The position numbers were made by a program, and so were the translations under genes. The notes below the pieces were generated by a model. That model had not been told where the DNA came from and did no database searches. It worked only from the letters and a program-made list of their open reading frames with translations. 64,000 nucleotides of DNA from Cylindrotheca closterium (taxonomy: Eukaryota > Bacillariophyta > Bacillariophyceae > Bacillariales > Bacillariaceae): positions 137,899 through 201,898 of the forward strand of contig CAKOGP040001925.1 in NCBI GenBank assembly GCA_933822405.4, in the 5' to 3' direction. Shown here one piece after another: positions 56,073 through 64,000 of the stretch; position 1 is the stretch's first letter, and each line of letters begins with the position of its first letter.

Positions 56073-58580
56073 TTAGAAATCATCATCGTCGTCGTCGTCG
56101 TCCTCTTCGTCGAAATCTGTTACTTCTTCGAAACCTGTTTCTTCGTCAATCTCTAGTCTCTCAACAAAGAAGGGCTCCTCTAATCCAAACCGTGTCGCCA
56201 CCTCTCGAAAGCTGTCGAGCCCAAAGCCCGGATGATGGTCCCAGAGCAGATGAGAGGAAAGCACAATCCTTTCAAAGTCCTTTCGTTTGGCCCACCGTGC
56301 TGTATACCTGCCATCATTCGAGTCAGAAGAAATCATCCCTCCATTGGTGGCGGCAAATTCTTCTCGCGGTGATAGATTCTCGTTGCCAGTCTCCTTTCCT
56401 ACTCCGTGCAAGTGCAGTATTTTGCCCGGAATATACAACGGAATATAATTCGCGGCATCCATTTCCTTTAGAGATTGCTGAAAGGCATAAAATTCTTCCA
56501 GCTGCTTTCGAAAATTAGATGTCTCCACTTCGTGTGCACCAAAGAGAATATCGTCATTGGATTTGGATAAGGTTTCTTCGTTATGTTTTGCTTTCTTCAG
56601 CCGCCGCAATTCAAAGACCCTGTGCTTGGGAACCTTGATTCTTGCAATCATTTCCAAGACATCATTCCTCAATGCTTCTACCGACTCTTTGGATAATCGG
56701 GAAACAAAATCGCAGTCGACTACATAGGAAGTCGTCCACGTGGAAGACTCTTCCGCAAGCTGAGCGTCAAATACACATCCTGGAGCACCAAACGCGAGAC
56801 ATCGCAGGTTTGGATACTCGGAGCGGAGCATCAAAGATAAAATGGATGCTACTCCAGCACCAAGAGAGTGACCAACTATCCGCAGACTGTATTCCTTGTG
56901 TGATCCTGAAGGACCAACAAGTTCATCCAAAAAGCCATGCTCCTTCAAATCCGCATAAATCCATTTGGCACAAGCCAACATGCCCCGATGAGTGTAGTGG
57001 TCACTCCCATCAAATCCACATTCCTTTCCCACTTGTTCCAAACTCTCGGGAGTCAGCGAAATATCTGCCAATAGGGACTCCAACGACATGGTACCTCTAA
57101 TCGACAACACCACTGTTTTCCAAGCATGGTCCATGGCAATAAAGTAGGGCGTCTTCGTTACCGAATGCTCAAAAGTGGCATAGACAACGTCCTGTTCGTA
57201 CAAATGGTCCAGAACGGTTCGAATCGCCAATCGTCGCAACTGCAGCCAAATATCATTGACATACTTTTTGCTTTCCGAATTCCGACAAAATGTGGTATAC
57301 CGGAATACATAATAGATCATTTTCAAAGTTCCAGACACGGGCTTGAGGAGCATGACGGCGACCCATCCATAAGAAGCGGCTGCATATTTGTAGAACCATG
57401 CACCTTCTGCTACAGCATGGCGATCCGGATTGGAATCTTCCATTAAAACCTCTCGAATACCCATCGACATGCGCCTGTTATTGTTACCCGCAGATGTGAG
57501 AGATGAAATGTGGTGTTTGTCACCAGGGGTTACGACAGAAGGGGTACTATCCCCAGTCACAGATCGATTGGAAGTTGACATTATGGATCTTCTGTCCGTG
57601 GTTTGCAAGGTTCTAAAACTAGGAACCGAGGAGATGGATGCTCGATCTGTTGGCAAGGATCGGTTGCTGTCGGGAGAGGACATGGCACTGAGACGGAGCT
57701 GTCGCCTGGAAAAATTAAGGTCGGACCTTCTCCTAATGACTTCGACCTTGTTTTCTCTACGAACCATGATCAAACCAGCGGCAACATCCGAGGGCGTGAT
57801 ATCCAAAATGTCATCATCATTGAAAAAGTTGGCCAGCAATATACTGATATCCGTAAAGTCGCCTCCAATGGCCTTGGTACCTCCAAAGAAACAACAGGTC
57901 AAGGCTGAGGAACATGCCATGCACACATTGAAAAAGGTGTTCCAGCAGGAATCTGAATTCACTCCGAAATTCACCACACGACAACAAATCAAATAGATTA
58001 GGGTAAACAATGATAATGTTGCATCAATCCCATGAAAGACAATCGAAATGATCAAAATGACACGGTTGGTCTTTTGCAGAGAACATGCATCATTCCAATC
58101 TGTAGCAAACTCTTCTTCTGTTAACGTACAGCCACAGAATTCATAGGCAAGGGAAATGGCAAATATTCCAAATGTCAAGGCTGCCACTCGCAAACAGCTT
58201 TCCAGAGAAATACTGATGTGGCACAACATTGGCATCAGTCGCCGTGGTGCCGTGTCTGTTGGGGTCCCTCTTCCGGATAATATGTGCATGGGCAGTAGCG
58301 TCGAGAGGCTGACTAACGGCATTGCTAGTGCAATGGTGACGTATCCCACCACAAAGAGTCGTTGGTTTTGTGCAAACATTTCAAAGTCTGGCGAAAAGTC
58401 ACATCCTTCGAGCATAGGCCTCAGTTCCACATCGTAGACTTGTTGTTTTATTGTCAAAAAGGTAAGTCCGATTGCAAGTCCCGACTGAATGAACCTTCCA
58501 AAGCCTATCAGCAGAGAGTATATTCTCAATTCATCACCAGCAATCATGGTTTTACGGCCACATAATCGCAAGGCAGGCAT
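56073..58580 (-). CDS. sn1-specific diacylglycerol-lipase-like class 3 lipase
   Basis: 835 residues from ATG 58580. The N-terminus starts MPALRLCGRKT and has four membrane spans within 1-205, as in animal DAG lipases. A cytosolic Ser/Arg-rich segment lies at 270-385. The alpha/beta hydrolase domain follows: RGTMSLESLLADIS, nucleophile elbow VGHSLGAG with Ser572, FGAPGCVF, CDFVSRLS holding the likely catalytic Asp, and a late HLLWDHHPG histidine. Ends in a Glu/Asp run. These enzymes release monoacylglycerol and fatty acid from DAG at membranes (lipid signalling or oxylipin supply). Exact role in the alga inferred. Confidence 0.88.
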   Translation of the reverse strand: MPALRLCGRKTMIAGDELRIYSLLIGFGRFIQSGLAIGLTFLTIKQQVYDVELRPMLEGCDFSPDFEMFAQNQRLFVVGYVTIALAMPLVSLSTLLPMHILSGRGTPTDTAPRRLMPMLCHISISLESCLRVAALTFGIFAISLAYEFCGCTLTEEEFATDWNDACSLQKTNRVILIISIVFHGIDATLSLFTLIYLICCRVVNFGVNSDSCWNTFFNVCMACSSALTCCFFGGTKAIGGDFTDISILLANFFNDDDILDITPSDVAAGLIMVRRENKVEVIRRRSDLNFSRRQLRLSAMSSPDSNRSLPTDRASISSVPSFRTLQTTDRRSIMSTSNRSVTGDSTPSVVTPGDKHHISSLTSAGNNNRRMSMGIREVLMEDSNPDRHAVAEGAWFYKYAAASYGWVAVMLLKPVSGTLKMIYYVFRYTTFCRNSESKKYVNDIWLQLRRLAIRTVLDHLYEQDVVYATFEHSVTKTPYFIAMDHAWKTVVLSIRGTMSLESLLADISLTPESLEQVGKECGFDGSDHYTHRGMLACAKWIYADLKEHGFLDELVGPSGSHKEYSLRIVGHSLGAGVASILSLMLRSEYPNLRCLAFGAPGCVFDAQLAEESSTWTTSYVVDCDFVSRLSKESVEALRNDVLEMIARIKVPKHRVFELRRLKKAKHNEETLSKSNDDILFGAHEVETSNFRKQLEEFYAFQQSLKEMDAANYIPLYIPGKILHLHGVGKETGNENLSPREEFAATNGGMISSDSNDGRYTARWAKRKDFERIVLSSHLLWDHHPGFGLDSFREVATRFGLEEPFFVERLEIDEETGFEEVTDFDEEDDDDDDDDF

Positions 58581-59344
58581 TTTGTTTATTATTACTTGTA
58601 TATACCGGTACCGGTATGATTGAAAGCAATGATGAGATGATTGAAGCTATATACTGTACATGCACACTAACTATAACCTATCCAAAATTATTCGGAAGTT
58701 TTGTATGAATGGCGCCGGAAACCAATGTCAAGTGTTGGTGGCGTGGTTTTAATTAAACAATTCGAAAGCACTTTGTTGCCTCCGGCCCTTTGAAAACCCA
58801 CGACCATCTACTTAGTGGACATCAATGGAATACTTTTCAAAACCGTTTTTGGGGAGGCTTTTGGTCGCGGTACTTGTGCGAAACACGCGATATTCTCACA
58901 CTTTTTCTCTCTTTTTGAAGCATTCCATATCATAAGGTCGGTAGCTGTAAACAGAATTGCTATCGAAAAAGACAACAAGATTCCATAAATCCCAGTACTG
59001 TAGTACCTAGTTTATCGAAGAGCAATTCAATCGATTCTATCTACTTTTTGTTTTCAATCTGTTTCCAATGATTGCAGTCTGGGTCATAATCATTCGGCAT
59101 GATACCACATGAATGATCAGCGGATCCAAATGTACTCATGATGCTGAATTTTTGTAGACTCGGCACTTTAAGAAGGAACAGCAGTGGGTCGTCAACATTT
59201 CCTCTTGCTCCTGGGGTGCTAGCAACGACATGGACCACCCTCACCTGACCGAACATTGAAATCAATGCATCTCATGGTGCGAAGTGTGCTGGTACGTTCA
59301 TTCGGGTATAGAAATGTATGCAAGAAGGGAAATAACTATTTCAT
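58581..59344. other. Intergenic, no firm gene
   Basis: Holds doubled TACCGGTACCGGTA near 58602-58616. A minus-strand frame at 59041-59265 is rejected for lack of support. Confidence 0.4.
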
Positions 59345-60241
59345 TCATTCGTTGTCCGATACCTCTGCCGATAACAACTTGACACGACACAATGGACATT
59401 CATTGTGTGTCTTGAGCCATTCGACAATGCACTCTTCGTGAAAGACATGATCGCATTCCTCGGAAATGGCAACGCAAATGGACTCCCCCGGCACGTAGCA
59501 CTCGAGGCAGATGCAACATTCATCCTTCGACGCCGTCTTTCTCCAAGGAAAGAATTCCGCCAAAACAAAGGCATCTTTCTCTTCTTCCACTTCGTCTTCT
59601 TGATCCCCTTCTTCCATAAAACTGTCAGCGGTAATGTTGCTCTTGTCTTTTAGGACAGTTTGAAAGTAAAATGTAGACACAATTTTCTCATATCTGGCTT
59701 GTTCATCTTCTTCGGTCGGAGGCTGAGGAGGAATAGGGGGAGCAGAGCCAGGATTATTCCTCCGCTGTCGTCTTCGTCGACGACGCTCGGCCATGCGTCG
59801 TCGAGCTTCTCGCAAATCACGCCCCTGAATTCGATTTCGAATGGCAATCAATATGGAAATCAACACAAAAATGACGCCAATGGACGAAAAGATGAACCGC
59901 AAAAATTTGATAGCCCCATCTTCAGTCTCCTCCTCATACCCATTATTATCGCCATTTCCGTCATCATCATCATCATCTTCTTTGTCAGTATTTTTTGAGG
60001 TTGGGGTGACAGAAGGTGACAAACTTGGAGCAATAGTAATAGGACTGGAAGAATTAGAAGCAGTATTGGGTATTATCATGCTAATAGGCCCTGGTGTCGG
60101 CCCAGCGAGTGTTGGGACAGGGAATGTTGGCGATGATGATGGTGATGATGATGGTGATTGAATATCATTATTCTGAGCCTTCACCGCTGTCAAGCAGATT
60201 ACGCTGAATAAAAGGAAGCAGGCTACCATGAAGGGAGCCAT
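59345..60241 (-). CDS. Membrane RING-H2 protein without CCKC module
   Basis: 298 residues. Signal peptide 1-22, Ser/Pro/Thr stalk of about 90 residues without cysteines, Asp run, span about 113-134. RRMAERRRRRRQRR, then EEDEQARYEKIVSTFYFQTV and LKDKSNIT box. Acidic linker, FFPWRKTASKDE (SWRKP relative), RING-H2 242-285, short SDNE tail. The cytosolic half is close to the core array, so loss of the ectodomain cysteines, and not a separate family, is likely. Confidence 0.9.
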   Translation of the reverse strand: MAPFMVACFLLFSVICLTAVKAQNNDIQSPSSSPSSSPTFPVPTLAGPTPGPISMIIPNTASNSSSPITIAPSLSPSVTPTSKNTDKEDDDDDDGNGDNNGYEEETEDGAIKFLRFIFSSIGVIFVLISILIAIRNRIQGRDLREARRRMAERRRRRRQRRNNPGSAPPIPPQPPTEEDEQARYEKIVSTFYFQTVLKDKSNITADSFMEEGDQEDEVEEEKDAFVLAEFFPWRKTASKDECCICLECYVPGESICVAISEECDHVFHEECIVEWLKTHNECPLCRVKLLSAEVSDNE

Positions 60242-60887
60242 ACTGTACCTGCTGTGGAAGGTAGTACGGTAGTCTGTTGGTTAGAGGATGAAAAGCAGAG
60301 GACAGTATAACGCTATTGTTGCCAACTACAACAGCTGAACTCCGTGGAGCATGCTCATTCGTCGCAACAGGTTTTTGAATACACCACGCACAGCCGTTAC
60401 TTTTGGTACGGTATGACGCGAAATTGAAAATGAAGAACAACACACAACAGGTCACAAACGACCTGTTCGACTGCCAGCTGATTTGAATATTCTCTGAGAT
60501 TATTCCAACACCGATAGGATCCTGTGAAATTTATGCATCCTACGCTACATTTATGTATTCTTACTTCATTCCAAGCCACATGAATCCATAGATCAATGAG
60601 CTGCTTCAGTTACCAACCTTCCTTCTGATCGAGTTAATAAAAAATGACCGAGACTGAATCAATCCCCATCATTCGCATAGCTAGCTGTCCTCCTCCTATG
60701 AAATTTATCAGCAACACGATGTTCCATCTTTTAGCTTGTGCAGAATTGACTTGAAGTATGGATAAGTCGTGCCGGTAGCAGGGTCGGGAGTTATATATCA
60801 TACGCAGGATCGATCCGACCAACAGCCATGTCTTTTTCAGAATGTTGCTAAAGCGCCAAGCATCCTCAAGTACCATAGTATTCTTTC
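60242..60887. other. Intergenic, nothing recognised
   Basis: No gene or clear repeat found. Confidence 0.4.
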
Positions 60888-61712
60888 TTAGGTATTTTCA
60901 TCGCCACGAAACAAATCATTCCGACATAGAGGACATCGATTATGTTTCTTCATCCATTCTTCGATACATTCCTTATGAAAGACATGTTTGCAGCGAGTCT
61001 TGCAAACGATATCCCCATGCCGGTATCCATCCATGCAAATGATGCAAACATCCCCCCTCCTCCTAGAATGTTTCGTCAGTCGAGTCACAAACGAATCAAT
61101 GGATCGGCGGGCCGACATGGAGGACACTCTTGGACTTGGAGAGATCCCTCGGGACTTCTGACTGCGGCTTGATTTTGTGGATTTTTGGCTGGTTTTGGAT
61201 TTCTGGGACCTTCCACCAGTGGCTTGCGATTGGACGGATTTGGAAGTCTGTGCCGACTTCACGGATGCTGGAGCTGGTGGTGGTGTTCTTGACTGCGGCT
61301 CGTTAGGAGCATGAAGTTGAGAAGACGAAAACTGAGAAGATGCCATTTCGCTGACTTGCTGATCGCTCTCCGAAGTGGCAAACCGAAGGAAGGCTGAGGA
61401 ACTGTCGGGCACCGTAAAGACATTGATGCAGTCTTGAATCCGTTCTTCTCGTGTCTGTCTGCTTTGTATATTTGCCAAATCTTCGATATTAATAATGCCC
61501 TCTGCTTCCGCCAAGGCCTGACTGCCGCCTTCCAATCCGAGAATATGTCGACTTCGTCTGGCCTGCATCGTTGATCGAACTTCATTCAGAGCTTCTTCAT
61601 TGGAACTGATGCGTAGGTATATTTTCAATGCCATGACGGCAAAGAAAATAAGCACAGGAGGACCAAAGATGAGGCCCAATATGCCGGCCAAGGATGTTGA
61701 AGAAAGCACCAT
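60888..61712 (-). CDS. Short membrane RING protein, diverged member
   Basis: 274 residues from ATG 61712, the first ATG in frame; the open frame reaches further upstream only through non-ATG codons. Signal anchor 8-32, no stalk or module. VRSTMQARRSRH keeps the TMxARR box; the FxFQTV box is reduced (INVFTVPDSS). Ser/Lys-rich basic linker with QKSKTSQKSTKSSRSQKSR. RING 223-263 with shorter first loop (C-x2-C-x14-C-x-H-x2-H-x2-C-x10-C-x2-C). Distant relative of the array. Confidence 0.82.
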   Translation of the reverse strand: MVLSSTSLAGILGLIFGPPVLIFFAVMALKIYLRISSNEEALNEVRSTMQARRSRHILGLEGGSQALAEAEGIINIEDLANIQSRQTREERIQDCINVFTVPDSSSAFLRFATSESDQQVSEMASSQFSSSQLHAPNEPQSRTPPPAPASVKSAQTSKSVQSQATGGRSQKSKTSQKSTKSSRSQKSRGISPSPRVSSMSARRSIDSFVTRLTKHSRRRGDVCIICMDGYRHGDIVCKTRCKHVFHKECIEEWMKKHNRCPLCRNDLFRGDENT

Positions 61713-62403
61713 AGGAAGATGTGTATGAATGCAATGTATAACAGGCAGCTGTGTTGGATAAGAGACTTCAATCAGAGAAGATGATGATGCAACTTGTAAT
61801 ACCAAGAAGAATGTGAAGTGCACTGATGATGCTGGCACAGTATCCTCTCGAGGGGGTGAATGGAGAGTACAGAAAATATATACTTTATCCAAGGAGTGCA
61901 GGCTGTAAGTTGAGCAGTATTGGTATCTAAAGTGTGATATTAGAAGACAAACTGCAATACCGCAGTTAGTTTGCACATCATTATTATCGCACGTGCAGCT
62001 GGCGGCCAGGCCGCCAGCAAGAACACGCGCATACCGCCGATGTATTGAACCCGGAAGAAATTCTGCAAAGACGACCCAACGTTAAATGATGTATAGGCAA
62101 TGAAATAATAGCGAATTGTGTTAAACATGCGCCATTTGCTTTTTGTTCCTAAGAATGGTTTCGAACTGTATGAGCACCTCACATGATATCCTCTCACAAT
62201 AAAATAATTCGGAAGTGCGCATCTCGCAGTGGAGTATCATCCGCCGTTGTGAATGTTCATGAGGTGCAGCCCTTTCTATTTTTATGATGCAAATAGATTA
62301 CTATCGTATGATCACCCCGGCCGACAAAAAGTGAGAAATGCACCCCATAGTATCATGGTTTTTGTTGTTTCGTCGCTCGTCGTCATCGTTGCCACTCCAG
62401 TCG
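61713..62403. other. Intergenic, nothing recognised
   Basis: No supported gene. A GCTGGCGGCCAGGCCGCCAGC inverted repeat near 61998-62018 is the only structure noticed. Confidence 0.4.
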
Positions 62404-63357
62404 TCAACACTCCTTCACCAAAACGGTTCGGCAAAGTGGGCAGCAGTCATGGTTCTTCTTGACCCATTCAAATAGGCATTCTTTATGAAACACATGATTG
62501 CAAAACCCCGTTTTGGATGTGCAAATGACCTCGCCGTGTTCGTATCCTTCCAAACAAATGCAGCAGCAGTCCTCGTCCTCGTTGTCGTCGTCGTTCGCTT
62601 CTTCCAGGACTCCTTCTTCCGTATTGTGCTGAGAATGACCTTTACTTCGAGTGTCATCTTTGTTTTGGCCACTACCAAAAAATCGTTGTCGAATCATATC
62701 CAATGGTCGGATGATTGAAGAAGCCGATGGTGGTGGTGGTTCTTGTGGTAAGCCAGCGGGGATGCAGGAACGGGAACTTGAAGATGTATTCTGATTCTGA
62801 TCATTCTGAGGTATACTGACACTAGAAGTCGTGCCAACTTTTTCTTCATCCACGTTTTTATGAATGGCATCAGTAGTCTTGCTGCTTGCATCACTGCTAC
62901 CAGTGGCCCCGTGGTGGCCGAGGGCGGAATCTTCATGTTTGTTGGATTCCTCAGAAGGAGAAGAAGATGACATTTGATATTTCGTGGCCGTCGCCGTCGT
63001 GACACGAGGAACTGTTTTAGACTTGCCATAATGTTTGTTCTTATTGTCAATGGTCTCAAAATGAAAAAAGTGCAACATGGTATCTTCGTCATAATCACGA
63101 TGATGTTTGGGATTATTGTTGCCCAGTGCTCCTCCCTGTGCTCTTCCCTGTGCTCGTATTGCTGCAAGCCGGTGCTCCAAGACTCGGGCACTCTCCACTT
63201 CTAATGCTATTTGCGCTTCCAAGTCCATTTCCGACTCTCGATGACGCTTCTTCATGTACCGCAAATAACAAAAGTTCAAACAGAGGCACATGGCAATGGC
63301 ACACAAGAGATCGACCACCATCATCATGGCTCCCGATCCAAGTACTGATCCTGCCAT
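62404..63357 (-). CDS. Membrane RING-H2 protein with N-terminal anchor
   Basis: 317 residues from ATG 63357. Signal anchor about 8-32 rich in Met/Cys/Leu, then KKRHRESE and a helical Glu/Ala segment. FFHFETID box near 96-103, as in the truncated gene at the left edge. Long Ser/His/Asp linker. RING-H2 265-309 (x17 first loop, x11 in the last loop, ending NHDCCPLC). No ectodomain. An array satellite with the same FxFxT[IV] box. Confidence 0.88.
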   Translation of the reverse strand: MAGSVLGSGAMMMVVDLLCAIAMCLCLNFCYLRYMKKRHRESEMDLEAQIALEVESARVLEHRLAAIRAQGRAQGGALGNNNPKHHRDYDEDTMLHFFHFETIDNKNKHYGKSKTVPRVTTATATKYQMSSSSPSEESNKHEDSALGHHGATGSSDASSKTTDAIHKNVDEEKVGTTSSVSIPQNDQNQNTSSSSRSCIPAGLPQEPPPPSASSIIRPLDMIRQRFFGSGQNKDDTRSKGHSQHNTEEGVLEEANDDDNEDEDCCCICLEGYEHGEVICTSKTGFCNHVFHKECLFEWVKKNHDCCPLCRTVLVKEC

Positions 63358-63619
63358 AATTATTGCTGTTGTTATTAACTCCCGTAGATTGAAGAAAGAG
63401 GAATATCTGAATATTTTGTGTTCTTTTACCAGTTTGAATACAGTTTTGCTATTGTATGATGAGGCTCATCATCGCAACTTGAAATTTCATAGGTACGGGG
63501 GAACGGAAACGATCTGAGCGAACCGCAATCAACGAGAACCCTTGCATTGTCGTAACGACGTCGCAAAATGGTCTCCTCATCTTCTGCGCGTTTATTGTTG
63601 CAGGTCAGGTTCTTCAAAA

Positions 63620-63950
63620 AACATCTGGACAAGTATACTACCGGTACTACTATAGGGTACAGTGCACCTACACGTACACGTTGAACGTGTACTGTGGACA
63701 GCAGTCATAATGATTCTGCGGTGCTTAAAATTCCTTGGTGTCAGAGACATGGTTGCGACGACATCTTGTTTTGGGTGTGTGCAAATAACCTCGCCTATAC
63801 TGTAGTTGATAACCGTCCAACAGCAAGGGTCTTCCTCGTCATCGTCATTATCGTCATCGTCGAATGTATGAACATGAAAAGTCGTGATGATGTTGATAGT
63901 GGTTGGTTGCTGCATGATGATGAGGAGAAGGAAAATAGTCCTTCCTGTAC
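63620..63950 (-). pseudogene. RING gene remnant
   Basis: The minus strand reads DDDDNDDDEEDPCC, then GEVICTHPKQDVV, and further on, in another frame, DNA matching the ...HDCCP codons of the RING gene at 62404-63357. Compared with that gene, the first Cys-Ile-Cys is destroyed (CCWTVI) and frames shift before the second half. It looks like the 3' end of a tandem copy in decay. Limits are approximate. Confidence 0.6.
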
Positions 63951-64000
63951 CTGGTACACGTAGATGGTTCCTTGGAATCGTATCGTCATTTAATGCCTAG

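Noticed and set aside
59041..59265. Minus-strand small open frame
   Set aside because: It begins at TTG, has no signal or known motif and no paralogue in the window.
1..64000. Bacterial operon or viral insert as explanation of the gene cluster
   Set aside because: Spliced genes, plastid-type targeting, poly(A) signals and wide spacers fit a nuclear genome; no viral hallmark gene was seen.

Overview
The window looks like nuclear DNA of a diatom, most likely a pennate one. The genes are eukaryotic, with sparse short GT-AG introns of about 90-250 bp. Two proteins carry the layered N-termini used for import into a secondary plastid, one of them with a twin-arginine thylakoid-lumen signal. The secreted proteins have long Ser/Thr/Pro-rich linkers, and the family mix (OSCA/CSC1 channel, MFSD5-like transporter, tropomodulin-like LRR protein, Crinkler-like NTPase, GT23-like glycosyltransferase) fits a stramenopile. 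No tRNA, rRNA, CRISPR array or intact transposon was seen. Starts and splice sites were read by eye.

Layout. 0-4 kb: the left-truncated 5' part of a membrane RING-type gene, then two two-exon paralogues with a cysteine-rich ectodomain and one membrane span but no RING. 4.3-11.5 kb: a small secreted protein, a 1,780-residue tropomodulin-like LRR protein with a huge acidic tail, and a hypothetical gene. 11.5-15.5 kb: gene-poor, with two paralogous small proteins, a perfect 32-bp palindrome and a broken AlkB-like dioxygenase. 16-27.6 kb: a four-exon MFSD5-like transporter, a possible eRF1/Pelota-domain relative, a Crinkler-type P-loop/nuclease-fold protein, an OSCA/CSC1 channel and a thylakoid-lumen protein. 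27.8-35.6 kb: two Asn/Gln/Tyr-rich type I membrane paralogues around a RING gene, then another RING gene. 36-41 kb: a probably plastid-targeted methyltransferase, a sulfotransferase-like protein with a C-terminal anchor, and a FUT8-like glycosyltransferase. 41.7-55.7 kb: the core array of the membrane RING family. 56-58.6 kb: a diacylglycerol-lipase-like enzyme. 59.3-64 kb: three simpler membrane RING genes and a RING gene remnant at the right edge.

The dominant feature is a locally expanded family of single-pass membrane RING-H2 proteins: twelve intact genes, one edge-truncated gene, two pseudogenes and three RING-less relatives. The usual layout is signal peptide, Ser/Thr/Pro-rich stalk, a cysteine-rich module with a Cys-Cys-Lys-Cys core (called the CCKC module here), one membrane span, a juxtamembrane TMxARR box, an FxFQTVLPDKSNIT-like box, an acidic linker, an SWRKP box, and a RING-H2 at the extreme C-terminus. 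Two members keep the cytosolic half but replace the CCKC module with 6 or 15 BspA/DUF285-type 25-residue repeats. This is what a family of surface receptors coupled to ubiquitin ligation, with interchangeable ectodomains, would look like. I know of no described system with this layout. Ligand, partner and function are unknown, and the receptor-ligase reading is inference.
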